Positions 1-7,831 are shown, counted from the stretch's first letter. The stretch: 64,000 bases of DNA from Persephonella atlantica (GCF_016617615.1 NZ_JAACYA010000001.1:1-64000), one strand, 5' to 3'. Notes: generated by a model not told the origin, from the letters alone. A program made the numbers and translations.

Positions 1-78
1 CGAACCCGGCAGTTAAGCTCCCCAGCGCCGATAATACTGGCCGGGAAACCGGTCGGGAACGTAGGTCGGTGCCAGGGG
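1..78 (+). rRNA. rrf: 5S ribosomal RNA, 3' part
   Basis: The window opens inside a 5S rRNA gene. The segment carries the conserved CGAACCCGGCAGTTAAGCTC block of loop B/helix III near its start, and ends with the GTAGGTCGGTGCCAGGGG strand that closes helix I. The first 35-40 nt of the gene lie upstream of the window. A 23S gene is expected further left, but this is inference only. The facing gene stops one base after the predicted 3' end. Confidence 0.93.
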
Positions 79-765
79 TTATTGTTTTATTTCCACTGTT
101 ACAAGGCCAACTCTAATCTTTAAAATTCCTTTCAGTAATATCTTTTTCTTTTTATCAATCCATATTTTCCAGATTCCTGTCGGTTGTATTACACCTCCAA
201 CTTTTACTTTACTTGGGTCTATCTCTGCATATACTGCCTTATATGTTTTTCCGTTTATTTTTATCTGGGTGTCTTTAATTCTTTTTACAGGAATGTAGTA
301 ACTTTTCCCATTGAAAAATATCTTTTTATGGATTTTTCTTCTGTTTATAATCTGTCTATAGTAGTAAAGACTTGCAGTGAATGGGTCTATATATCCATCG
401 TTTTTTATTTTTTTCATTTCTACTTTCTCTTCAGCTCCCTTTATCACTGTTTTTCTAAAGATTATCTCTTCAGGATAAAACTGGTAATGGTGTATTTCCC
501 TTATAGAACCTTCTTTTCTATAAAAATAGAACTCTTTACTGCTAAAATCCTGTGAAGATACTGCAAATCCTGAGTACTCTACATTTTTTATCAGTCTGAG
601 TAATCCTTCGGAAGAAGCCTGGACTTTTGTTTTTATTTCATCATTTTTACTTTGGTAGGATAAACACGTCTTTGCAACATCAAAAAACAGATATCTGATT
701 GTGTAGCAGTTTTTAACTGCTCCATAGGATATACTGAAAAAAGCTAAAAGTAACAGCAATGACAT
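79..765 (-). CDS. DUF3108-like exported protein
   Basis: A protein of about 228 aa with an N-terminal hydrophobic signal (SLLLLLAFFSISYGA) followed by a soluble, beta-rich domain. The C-terminal stretch with KINGKTYKAVYAEI and later GIWKIWIDKKKKILLKG matches my memory of DUF3108, predicted periplasmic proteins of unknown function. Two in-frame ATGs exist, at 771 and 765. The purine-rich AGAGAG lies about 6 nt before the one at 765, so I prefer that start. The stop codon directly abuts the 3' end of the 5S rRNA gene, so the two transcription units converge with no spacer. The family call is moderate and the function is unknown. Confidence 0.6.
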   Translation of the reverse strand: MSLLLLLAFFSISYGAVKNCYTIRYLFFDVAKTCLSYQSKNDEIKTKVQASSEGLLRLIKNVEYSGFAVSSQDFSSKEFYFYRKEGSIREIHHYQFYPEEIIFRKTVIKGAEEKVEMKKIKNDGYIDPFTASLYYYRQIINRRKIHKKIFFNGKSYYIPVKRIKDTQIKINGKTYKAVYAEIDPSKVKVGGVIQPTGIWKIWIDKKKKILLKGILKIRVGLVTVEIKQ

Positions 766-784
766 CTTCATCTCTCTATTATTG

Positions 785-817
785 TATAATTTTTAACCAG
801 AGGAATCACAGGAGGTG
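785..817 (+). promoter_or_regulatory. Candidate -10 box and RBS for the deaminase gene
   Basis: A perfect TATAAT lies at 785-790, about 32 nt upstream of the ATG at 822, and a strong AGGAGGTG ribosome binding site lies at about 811-817. No good -35 box is visible at the right distance, so the promoter part is tentative. The region is shared with the divergent DUF3108-like gene. Confidence 0.35.
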
Positions 818-821
818 AAAA

Positions 822-2144
822 ATGGCTTTAAAACCTGCTGACCTTATACTGACAGATATAGATTTTATTCTTACAATGGATGAAAATCTTACCGTTTACG
901 AAAATGCAGATATTGTGATAAAGGATGGAAAGATATTAGACATAGGTAAAGATAAAAAGTCAGAGTATTTTGGAAAAACTGTTGTTTGCAGTGGAAAGGT
1001 AGCACTGCCGGGATTTATAAATACCCATACACATGCTGCTATGACACTGCTTAGAGGTTACGGCAGTGATAATCCTCTCAAAGTGTGGCTTGAAGAGTAC
1101 ATATGGCCGGCTGAAGGAAAGTTTGTCAGTTATGAGTTTGTTTATGATGGGACGCAGATCGCAGTTTATGAGATGCTCAGGACAGGGACAACCACATTCG
1201 TTGATATGTATTTTTACGAGAATGCTGTTGCAGATGTGATAAGGCAGGTTGGTATCAGAGGTGTTTTATCAACAGGTATTCTTGATTTCCCAACACCGGG
1301 AGCAAAAACTCCAGAGGAAGGAATTAGGAAAACTGTAGAATTTATAGAAGAGTATAAAAATCATTCCTATGTTATTCCTGCTATTGGTCCCCATGCACCT
1401 TACACATGCTCACCAGATACTCTAAAAAGGGCTTTTGAAGTATCTGAGAAATATGATGTTCTGTTTCACATACATGTTGCTGAAACAGAATTTGAGGTAA
1501 AAACTATTTCTGAAAAGTACGGCAAAACTCCTGTGAAACATCTTGATTCTGTAGGAGTTTTGTCAGAGAGGACACTTGCTGCCCATATGGTTTATCCCAC
1601 TAAAGAAGAGATTGAAATTCTTGCAAAAAGAGGGGTAAAGGTCTCCCACTGTCCAGAAAGTAATCTAAAGCTTGCTTCTGGTGTTGCTCCTGTTCCTGAG
1701 ATGATAAAAGCAGGGGTGACGGTTTCTATGGGAACTGATGGAACAGCATCAAATGACGACCTTGATATTATTGGAGAAGTATCAACAGCTGCTAAACTCC
1801 ACAAAGGAATTAAAAAAGACCCAACAGTAATAAATGCTAAAGAGGCTCTTCTTATGGCTACAAGATGGGCTGCTGAAGCAGTAAGAATGTCAGATAAAAT
1901 AGGTTCACTGGAGATAGGAAAGTATGCAGATATTGTTCTTATAGACTTTTCACAGCCTCATATCAATCCCGTTTATGACCCTTATACTCAGATTGTGTAT
2001 TCTTCTAAAGGTTGTGATGTGGATACGGTAGTTATCAATGGGGAAATTAAGGTGCTAAACAAGAAAGTTCTTGTTATAGATGAAAAAGAGATTATGGAAA
2101 AGGCAAAGAAGTGGGAAGAAAAAGTAAGAGGGTTAAAGACCTGA
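822..2144 (+). CDS. mtaD: 5'-methylthioadenosine/S-adenosylhomocysteine deaminase
   Basis: A 440-aa amidohydrolase of the TRZ/ATZ/SsnA type. The metal-binding HxH is seen in NTHTHAAMTLLRG (His69, His71). Further family motifs follow in order: HAPYTCSPDTL, HIHVAETEFE, SHCPESNLKLASG and GTDGTASNDDLD, which carries the catalytic Asp. These match the family that deaminates MTA and SAH to the inosyl derivatives, a salvage step for methionine/SAM by-products in the cytoplasm. The ATG follows a near-perfect ribosome binding site. Its stop codon is directly adjacent to the stop of the convergent GTPase gene. Related enzymes can have broader nucleoside substrates, so the exact substrate is inferred. 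Confidence 0.9.
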   Translation: MALKPADLILTDIDFILTMDENLTVYENADIVIKDGKILDIGKDKKSEYFGKTVVCSGKVALPGFINTHTHAAMTLLRGYGSDNPLKVWLEEYIWPAEGKFVSYEFVYDGTQIAVYEMLRTGTTTFVDMYFYENAVADVIRQVGIRGVLSTGILDFPTPGAKTPEEGIRKTVEFIEEYKNHSYVIPAIGPHAPYTCSPDTLKRAFEVSEKYDVLFHIHVAETEFEVKTISEKYGKTPVKHLDSVGVLSERTLAAHMVYPTKEEIEILAKRGVKVSHCPESNLKLASGVAPVPEMIKAGVTVSMGTDGTASNDDLDIIGEVSTAAKLHKGIKKDPTVINAKEALLMATRWAAEAVRMSDKIGSLEIGKYADIVLIDFSQPHINPVYDPYTQIVYSSKGCDVDTVVINGEIKVLNKKVLVIDEKEIMEKAKKWEEKVRGLKT

Positions 2145-2687
2145 CTACAGATATTTAGCTATCTCTTCCAGCAGAACTAAAAGAACATTTTTTACGCTTT
2201 CTTTGTCTAATGCCACCAGTGGTAAAACCTTTATTTCTTCATCAAGGTCAAGGGCTGTTCTTATATCTTTTGGATCCCATGCACCTTTTAAGTCCTGTTT
2301 GTTACATCCGACAACGAAGGGAGCTGGATAGCGGGACTCGAAGTAGTTTATTATTTTTCTTGCTTCATGAAATGTTGATGGGTCTGTTGAATCAACTAAA
2401 ACAACAAGTCCAACCATGCCTTTACCAAGTATGTCCCACATAAAATCAAATCTCTCCTGTCCGGGGGTGCCAAACAGGTACAGCACATGTTCGTCATCAA
2501 TTGTTATTCTTCCAAAATCCATTGCAACAGTGGTGTGATTTTTTACCTCTTTTTCTCCTTTTCTGGTTGTTTTTGCCTCAGTTTGAACAGTTTCTATCTC
2601 ACTGATTGTATTTATAAACTGTGTTTTTCCTGCTGCATAAGGGCCGGCAATAACTATTTTTATCTGTTTCTGTTTTTTCTCTGACAT
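2145..2687 (-). CDS. Small Ras-like GTPase of MglA/conservon type
   Basis: A 180-aa P-loop GTPase. The G1 motif GPYAAGKTQ is at residues 15-23, a switch I Thr pair at 52-53, switch II FGTPGQERF at 72-80, and the guanine-specificity motif NKQD at 129-132. The DxxG aspartate is replaced by Gly (GTPGQ), as I recall for the bacterial COG2229/CvnD/MglA-like group. There is no signal peptide, so it is cytoplasmic. It is the last gene of a cassette with a PATAN/DUF4388 protein, a roadblock/LC7 protein (the usual GAP or regulator partner) and a HAMP membrane protein. This supports a polarity or signalling GTPase switch. Its actual output cannot be read from the sequence. Confidence 0.85.
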   Translation of the reverse strand: MSEKKQKQIKIVIAGPYAAGKTQFINTISEIETVQTEAKTTRKGEKEVKNHTTVAMDFGRITIDDEHVLYLFGTPGQERFDFMWDILGKGMVGLVVLVDSTDPSTFHEARKIINYFESRYPAPFVVGCNKQDLKGAWDPKDIRTALDLDEEIKVLPLVALDKESVKNVLLVLLEEIAKYL

Positions 2688-2696
2688 GGTCCTTCC

Positions 2697-3392
2697 TTAC
2701 AGTCCTTTTATTTTTGCAATTATTTTTTGTAAGAGTGCTTTTGTTAAATCAAATCCTATTTTTCTTTTCTTTGGTCTTTTCCTTTGAATTATTCCTGTGG
2801 CAAGAAAGCCGTAAAGTATCCTCTGAAGGGTAAGTTTATTTATTTTTGTTTCGTTCATTATGTCTTCTACAGTTCTTGTTCCATCGATAAGTGCCAGTAT
2901 TTTTTTCTCTACATCTGTCAGATGTGCTTTTTTAGCAATCTCAGTCCAGTTCTCAGATTTTTCAAAAATCAGTCTCATATCAGATATTTTCCTGTCAACC
3001 TCTTCCTGAGACAGCTGTCTGCTCAGGTACATCATGATTTTTTCTAAAGGTATCAGTGGATTTATGTCCGGAGGATATTTTATAAATCCTGGGGTAAAGG
3101 AAAACTTTCCTTTCTTTAGTGCAAGAAGTATTGGAAGTCGTGAAACGAGATACTGATAAAGGTCTTCTTTTTCTATATTTTCTTTTTTCAGCACCTGATT
3201 AAAATCTAAATCTAAGTATATGTAGAAAACCTTTACAACATCTCTTATGTATATGATATCTCCCCCTTTAAAATAAACTGCCAGTTTTTTTGAAGGAGCC
3301 TCAACAACAAGGATACCATCTTTTTTGTCTTTTTTTAGAATCTGAAAGATATCTATAAAGTTAAATGTTTCTAAACTTCCGGTAATAGCCAT
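2697..3392 (-). CDS. DUF4388 (PATAN) domain protein with C-terminal helical/winged-helix region
   Basis: A 231-aa soluble protein. Its N-terminus (TGSLETFNFIDIFQILKK, then GILVVEAPSKKLAVYFKGGDIIYI) fits the PATAN/DUF4388 domain found in PatA-type and GTPase-linked signalling proteins. The C-terminal third (VEKKILALIDGTRTVEDIM, then LTLQRILYGFLATGIIQRK) looks like the small winged-helix-like domain often fused to DUF4388. It sits 1 bp from the roadblock gene and 9 bp from the GTPase gene, so it is probably co-translated and acts in the same pathway. The molecular role is unknown; I infer an adaptor or effector. Confidence 0.75.
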   Translation of the reverse strand: MAITGSLETFNFIDIFQILKKDKKDGILVVEAPSKKLAVYFKGGDIIYIRDVVKVFYIYLDLDFNQVLKKENIEKEDLYQYLVSRLPILLALKKGKFSFTPGFIKYPPDINPLIPLEKIMMYLSRQLSQEEVDRKISDMRLIFEKSENWTEIAKKAHLTDVEKKILALIDGTRTVEDIMNETKINKLTLQRILYGFLATGIIQRKRPKKRKIGFDLTKALLQKIIAKIKGL

Positions 3393-3393
3393 C

Positions 3394-3753
3394 TTAACTT
3401 AAACTTTCCTCTATCTGTTTTGCTGCTCTTTTTATCTCCATAAGGAGAAGTCCAAGTTTTGCATTGGATGGTGCAAGTATTCCTAAAACCGCAAGATCTC
3501 CAATTCCTGTAAATATCATGTATCCTTTTGAACCTTTTACGTAAAGCTGTTCTAATGTCCCTTTGCTTAGCTCTGTTGTTACTCTTTCGCCAAGAGAGAG
3601 TATAGCTGCACCCATTGCAGCAACCCTATCTTCATCTATCCCCTCTGGTAATACAGAAGCTATTGCTAAACCGTCAGGACTTACTAAAACTGCTCCCTCT
3701 GCACCGGCATCTCTAACAACGGCCTGAAGTATCTCGTCAAATCTACCTGCCAT
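3394..3753 (-). CDS. Roadblock/LC7 domain protein (MglB-like)
   Basis: A 119-aa single-domain protein with the roadblock pattern: an N-terminal helix (FDEILQAVVRDAGAEGAVLV), SPDGLAIASVLPEG, then AAMGAAILSLGERVTTEL and a C-terminal helix with KLGLLLMEIKRAAKQIEE. Roadblock proteins dimerise and bind small Ras-like GTPases; MglB is the GTPase-activating partner of MglA. The gene lies in the same tight cassette as a GTPase, which makes that pairing likely here. Whether it has GAP activity is inference. Confidence 0.88.
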   Translation of the reverse strand: MAGRFDEILQAVVRDAGAEGAVLVSPDGLAIASVLPEGIDEDRVAAMGAAILSLGERVTTELSKGTLEQLYVKGSKGYMIFTGIGDLAVLGILAPSNAKLGLLLMEIKRAAKQIEESLS

Positions 3754-3774
3754 AATTCCCTCCTTCTCATAAAG

Positions 3775-4740
3775 TTATATAAAGGCCGATACTTTTTCTA
3801 AGAATCTTTTCTTTCTCTTTTCATCAATTATATCATCTGATAGCTTTTCTATCAGTTTGACAATGACTGTTCTCGTTAATCTATCTTCCTGTATGTCAAG
3901 CTCTTTTTTTCTTTTCTTAAACAGAAATTTTCCTACTGGGCCAATCTCTTTGAGGAGCTCTTTCTGGATCTGTTCAAGAATTTCAGGTTGATACAGTTCT
4001 TCTTCTGTAGGTTCTTCCAGTGGTTGTGTTTCTTCTTTTTCTTCAGGTTCTTCCTTAACTTCTTTAATTTCTGTTTCTTCAGGAACTTTCAGTATTTCCT
4101 CGAGAGATGGTTCTTCACTTTCTGATAAAACCTTTTCAAGCTCTTCTAAATCTTCTGTTTTTTCTATTTCTTGAACTTCTTCTGCATATCTGTCCTTTAT
4201 ATCCTCTACCGTTATCTCTGTCTTTTCTTTTTCTGTTTCAAGGAGCGGTTCCTCTTCTTTCAGCTCTGGTACTGCTTCTTCCAGACTCTCGAGCTCTATC
4301 TCTTCAAACTCTCCTTCATTTTCTCTTATCTCTTCTACATCTGGTGTAGATATTTCACCTTTTATAAACTGGTCAATTTCTTCTTCCATATTCTTTATTT
4401 TTTTTGCTATGGTTGTATGTTCTAATTTTAAAAGTGCAAATTTTGGTTTTTCTTCAATGACAGATGCTACAGCAATATCTGGTCTTACAAAGTATATAAA
4501 GATAGATATATCATTTCCTTCTGCATAAACATACTCTTCTCCAAAGTCTTTGATAAATTCATTAATCTGATGGGCTTTATATATAATCAGTTTTAAGATT
4601 TCCTCTAATTTTTCCTTTCTGTCAGTATAAATGGTTTTTGATATGGTGGGTTTCTCGTCTATAAATATCCCTGAAAATGTTGCTCCTGTATTTATAAACA
4701 GTTTATCTAAAAGATCTTTAAGCTTTTTTTCTGTATCCAT
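3775..4740 (-). CDS. Roadblock-like protein with long acidic linker, function unknown
   Basis: A 321-aa protein in three parts. Residues 1-120 have an alternating helix/strand layout (TGATFSGIFIDEKPTISK, YVYAEGNDISIFIYFV, ASVIEEKPKFALLKLEH) that resembles a diverged roadblock/LC7 fold. Residues about 125-250 are an extremely Glu-rich, low-complexity, probably disordered segment. The last 70 residues form a basic helical region (LFKKRKKELDIQEDRLTRTV). No signal peptide or membrane segment is present. It lies between the HAMP membrane protein and the roadblock protein. It may be a scaffold linking the receptor to the GTPase module, which is inference from order and architecture only. Confidence 0.55.
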   Translation of the reverse strand: MDTEKKLKDLLDKLFINTGATFSGIFIDEKPTISKTIYTDRKEKLEEILKLIIYKAHQINEFIKDFGEEYVYAEGNDISIFIYFVRPDIAVASVIEEKPKFALLKLEHTTIAKKIKNMEEEIDQFIKGEISTPDVEEIRENEGEFEEIELESLEEAVPELKEEEPLLETEKEKTEITVEDIKDRYAEEVQEIEKTEDLEELEKVLSESEEPSLEEILKVPEETEIKEVKEEPEEKEETQPLEEPTEEELYQPEILEQIQKELLKEIGPVGKFLFKKRKKELDIQEDRLTRTVIVKLIEKLSDDIIDEKRKKRFLEKVSAFI

Positions 4741-4753
4741 TGTAAACTCCCCA

Positions 4754-5140
4754 CTAAATTTCTCCCTCTTCCAACTTTTCCATTATGGTTTTCATACTGA
4801 TTCTCATTCTTTCAAAAGACTCTGCGAGTTCTGCAAGTTCATCATTCCCTTCTATCTTAACTTCATAATCCAGATTTCCTGTACTTACTTCTTTTAGAGC
4901 CTGTGACACCTTGTTTATCTTTTCTACTATGTATTTCTGTATCATATATCTTATTAGGAATACAGGTAATAGGAAGGCTATCTGTATAATAACTGTTGAA
5001 AAAACTGCCTTAGTCAATGCTCCTTCGACGCCTGATGAACTAAGGAGGAAATATACGAGAACACCAACAAAGAGAGAGCCAATAACGGAGCCCCCAAGCA
5101 CTATCCATGATATAAATGAAAGTACTGATTTTTTATTCAT
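4754..5140 (-). CDS. Membrane protein with two TM helices and a HAMP domain, no output domain
   Basis: A protein of about 128 aa. Two hydrophobic helices (SWIVLGGSVIGSLFVGVLVY and VIIQIAFLLPVFLIRYMI) flank a very short periplasmic loop. A HAMP-type helix pair follows (KINKVSQALKEVSTGNLDY, then NDELAELAESFERMRISM). There is no kinase, cyclase or chemotaxis domain after the HAMP. The frame is open from 5167, but GGAGG lies 8 nt before the ATG at 5140, so I take that start. It heads the GTPase/roadblock cassette and could be its membrane receptor or anchor. Confidence 0.7.
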   Translation of the reverse strand: MNKKSVLSFISWIVLGGSVIGSLFVGVLVYFLLSSSGVEGALTKAVFSTVIIQIAFLLPVFLIRYMIQKYIVEKINKVSQALKEVSTGNLDYEVKIEGNDELAELAESFERMRISMKTIMEKLEEGEI

Positions 5141-5182
5141 TAACATTGCCTCCAGTCTTATAAACATGTTCGGAAAATTCTG

Positions 5183-5680
5183 TTATTTCTTTAAATCCCT
5201 TCTCCTTAAAAAATAATATTGGAACAGATATATTTCCAATGCAAGATTTAACAGGTTAAGAGAACTGGAAAAGGCATGTATTTTTCTAAATTTTGATTTA
5301 AGCTCCTCAGCTTTTCCTTCTTTGCCTTCTTCTAATGCTGCATAGTACTGGTAATTTATTCCTCTTGCAATAGGAAGAATGCTTTTATGAAGAGCCATAT
5401 GGAGTATAACAAGAAGGAGAAGTCCAATAATAAATCCTTTGTACTTTTTTATTATTTCTTTATCTTTTATAGATTTTATTCCAATCAGTGTGTAAATGAT
5501 TATTCCTGCTATCCATCCTGATGCAAAATAATAGGGAAAAATAAGGTTTGTAACCTCTCCAGCAAATCTATGGTCAAAGTGGGAAAAAAGAAGAGGAGCA
5601 ACTATGAAAGTAAATGATGCATTAAAACCGATAAGTGCTCCTAAAAGTAAAAGCACAAAAAAGTCTAACAGTTTATTCAA
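5183..5680 (-). CDS. DUF4149 family membrane protein
   Basis: A 165-aa protein with about four predicted membrane helices. The N-terminal segment (FVLLLLGALIGFNASFTFIV), the central HMALHKSILPIARGI and the C-terminal KFRKIHAFSSSLNLLNLALE fit DUF4149/TMEM205-like proteins of unknown function. In those, a conserved FxxxHxxSxxxNL-like helix precedes the last TM. Its start overlaps the end of ndk by 8 bp, so translation is probably coupled. Confidence 0.7.
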   Translation of the reverse strand: MNKLLDFFVLLLLGALIGFNASFTFIVAPLLFSHFDHRFAGEVTNLIFPYYFASGWIAGIIIYTLIGIKSIKDKEIIKKYKGFIIGLLLLVILHMALHKSILPIARGINYQYYAALEEGKEGKAEELKSKFRKIHAFSSSLNLLNLALEIYLFQYYFLRRRDLKK

Positions 5681-6095
5681 CTATCTCCAACCTGCTGAAA
5701 AAGAATGGAATCTCAAACTGTGCAGACTCTTTTGAGTCTGAGCCGTGGACGGCATTTTCTCCTATATTTGTGCCGTATAATTTTCTCAGTGTTCCTTCTT
5801 CCGCTTCTTCAGGGTTTGTTGCACCCATAATCTTTCTTATCTCCTCAATAGCATTTTCTCCTTCCCATACCATTGCAACTATCGGGCCTGAAGACATAAA
5901 CTCGCACAGCTCCTCAAAAAATGGTCTTTCTTTATGGACGTAATAAAATTGCTGTGCCTGCTCTTTTGTCAGCCTTAATTTTTTCAAAGCAACAAGTTTA
6001 AACCCCTTTTCCTGAACATGGGCTATTATCTTGCCTTCAACTCCTTTTTTTACTGCGTCCGGTTTAATCAGCATCAGCGTTCTTTCAACTGCCAT
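5673..6095 (-). CDS. ndk: Nucleoside diphosphate kinase
   Basis: A 140-aa protein, the usual length. It starts with ERTLMLIKPDAVKKG and contains the active-site motif NAVHGSDS, with the phospho-accepting His117. The enzyme transfers gamma-phosphates between NTPs and NDPs in the cytoplasm. A clear GGAGG precedes the ATG. That site is itself inside the end of the MetS-like small ORF, which overlaps the ndk start by 11 bp. Co-transcription with the upstream SNF transporter and the downstream DUF4149 gene is likely. Confidence 0.96.
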   Translation of the reverse strand: MAVERTLMLIKPDAVKKGVEGKIIAHVQEKGFKLVALKKLRLTKEQAQQFYYVHKERPFFEELCEFMSSGPIVAMVWEGENAIEEIRKIMGATNPEEAEEGTLRKLYGTNIGENAVHGSDSKESAQFEIPFFFSRLEIVE

Positions 6096-6225
6096 TTATT
6101 CCTCCTGTTTTTTTCTTATTATTATACAGTATCTTGTAGAATGAATATACATTGAGGCCGATAACAATTCCCCAGGAAATAGTCATAAAAATTATTCCAA
6201 ATGTATTAAGTGTGTGTTCTTCCAT
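6085..6225 (-). CDS. metS: MetS-like small subunit of the SNF/NSS transporter
   Basis: A 46-codon ORF with a single predicted membrane helix (FGIIFMTISWGIVIGLNVYS) and a short basic tail (KILYNNKKKTGG). It starts inside the 3' end of the SNF transporter gene (20-bp overlap), preceded by GGGGAAA, and ends 11 bp inside ndk. In actinobacteria the SNF-family methionine/alanine importer MetP needs a small one-helix partner, MetS, encoded just downstream. Size, topology, Trp-Gly pair in the helix and position all fit. The call is based on architecture and context, not on an alignment. Confidence 0.72.
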   Translation of the reverse strand: MEEHTLNTFGIIFMTISWGIVIGLNVYSFYKILYNNKKKTGGINGS

Positions 6226-7744
6226 TTCTGTTTCCCCATGCTGCTTTTATAAGTAAAAATCCTATTATTGTCAGGATAACAATAAATATTCTTCCTATCC
6301 ATGCTCCAGGGTCTGTTTTTGTAAGCTGGGAGGGGAGCATCTCTATGCTCCACGAAATGAGAATTATAATCAAAAGACCGGGAGCAATGTATTTCATAAT
6401 GTAGTAAAAGAAGTATGGAATTTTTATATCGTTATCTCTTGTCAGCTCTTTCCACGCTTCTTTTGAGTTGTATATCCAGAAGAAAATCACTGCTTCAAAC
6501 AGAGCAAAAACAACAAGTCCAAAGGTTCCAACCCAGAAGTCTATCTCGTCAAGGGCACCTTTTATGAAAATGGGGATGTGTGCTGCAATAAACAGGAATA
6601 TCCCCAGTGCCAGGACAGATTTTTGTCTTGAAAATCCAAGCTCATCCTCTAAAAATGCTATTGCTGGCTGACAGAGGGCTATAGATGATGTTACTCCCGC
6701 AAAGAAAAGAAGTAGAAACCACAAAAAGCTGAAAAACTCTCCATAGGGAATATTAGCAAATATGGCAGGAAGTGCCATAAATCCAAGATTAAAAGCCCCA
6801 TTACTTGCTATCATAGCTGTTGCAGGAATTCCAAAAAATATAACAGATGCAACGATAGCTATAGAACCTCCTAAAATAACCTCTGCAAACTCATTTACAG
6901 AAGCACCTGCAAGACCATTTAAAGCTATGTCATCTTTAGGTTTTATGTAGGATGCATATGTTAGTATAGCTCCAAAGCCTACACTGAGAGTAAAAAACAC
7001 CTGTCCTGCCGCGGCAAGCCACACTTTAGGGTTTGTTAAAGCGGAAAAATCTGGATTCCATAAAAATCCCAGCCCATCAAGAAAGTTTCTACCGTCAGGT
7101 GAGCTGAGGGTAAAAACTCTTATCATCAAAATTATAGCCATAACAAAAATCAGTGGCATCGCATATTTTGCCACCTTCTCTATACCAGCACTTACCCCTC
7201 TGTATAGTATGTAAAGGTTAATTAGGAGAGTTATAACAAAGAATATGTATGTTTCTAAAGCAGGAGTAAGAAATAAGCCTGATGCATCCTGACCTGTTTT
7301 TTCAACCAGGAAATGGGAGAAGGGTTTCAGATAATCTGACACATTCTCTGTAACAGGTGTTGAAGGCAGTTTACCAATTAAACTAAAAAAGCTGTAAAGC
7401 AGTGTCCATGATTCTATATAGGTGTAATAAACAACAACAGCAAGGGGTATTAATACTCCAAGCAGTCCAATATATTTTGCTACTGGGTTTTTCCACAGAT
7501 AATCAAACACAGCGACGGCAGTTCCATGTCCCTTTTTGCTTCCAAATCTGCCTAAAGCCCACTCAATCCACAAAAGCGGAATACCCAGCAGAATAAGGGA
7601 AATCATATAAGGAATCATAAATGCACCACCGCCGTGGTCTGCAGCCTGAACAGGAAATCTGAGAAAATTACCTAAACCAATTGCATTTCCTGCAACAGCA
7701 AGAATAAGCCCTATTCTACTTCCCCACTGTTCTCTTTTTACCAT
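6206..7744 (-). CDS. Neurotransmitter:sodium symporter (SNF) family transporter
   Basis: A protein of about 512 aa with 11-12 hydrophobic helices. The first helix carries the family signature (RIGLILAVAGNAIGLGNFLR), the broken TM1 that binds Na+ and substrate, and TM2 has IPYMISLILLGIPLLWIEW. The LeuT fold couples Na+ entry to amino-acid uptake at the inner membrane. The frame is open to a TTG at 7759, but GGGAG precedes the ATG at 7744. The adjacent MetS-like gene suggests a MetP-type (Met/Ala/branched) importer. The substrate cannot be fixed from sequence alone. Confidence 0.9.
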   Translation of the reverse strand: MVKREQWGSRIGLILAVAGNAIGLGNFLRFPVQAADHGGGAFMIPYMISLILLGIPLLWIEWALGRFGSKKGHGTAVAVFDYLWKNPVAKYIGLLGVLIPLAVVVYYTYIESWTLLYSFFSLIGKLPSTPVTENVSDYLKPFSHFLVEKTGQDASGLFLTPALETYIFFVITLLINLYILYRGVSAGIEKVAKYAMPLIFVMAIILMIRVFTLSSPDGRNFLDGLGFLWNPDFSALTNPKVWLAAAGQVFFTLSVGFGAILTYASYIKPKDDIALNGLAGASVNEFAEVILGGSIAIVASVIFFGIPATAMIASNGAFNLGFMALPAIFANIPYGEFFSFLWFLLLFFAGVTSSIALCQPAIAFLEDELGFSRQKSVLALGIFLFIAAHIPIFIKGALDEIDFWVGTFGLVVFALFEAVIFFWIYNSKEAWKELTRDNDIKIPYFFYYIMKYIAPGLLIIILISWSIEMLPSQLTKTDPGAWIGRIFIVILTIIGFLLIKAAWGNRNGRTHT

Positions 7745-7759
7745 TTCTCCCACTTCCAA

Positions 7760-7796
7760 TTGACTGATGTTGATATGGATTCATATTATATATAAT
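7760..7796 (+). promoter_or_regulatory. Candidate promoter region of hemA
   Basis: Two overlapping candidates occur here. One is TTGACT (7760-7765) with an 18-bp spacer to TATTAT (7784-7789). The other is TTGATA (7770-7775) with a 15-bp spacer to TATAAT (7791-7796). A further TATAAT lies at 7809-7814. The stretch is extremely AT-rich, so the exact element is uncertain. Confidence 0.4.
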
Positions 7797-7831
7797 ATTT
7801 TATAAGTTTATAATAGAAATTAGAGGTATTT

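Noticed and set aside
4107-4425. Leu/Phe-rich plus-strand frames that look like membrane proteins
   Set aside because: They are the antisense of the Glu-rich linker of the gene at 3775-4740, where reversed Glu/Lys codons read as Leu/Phe/Ser.
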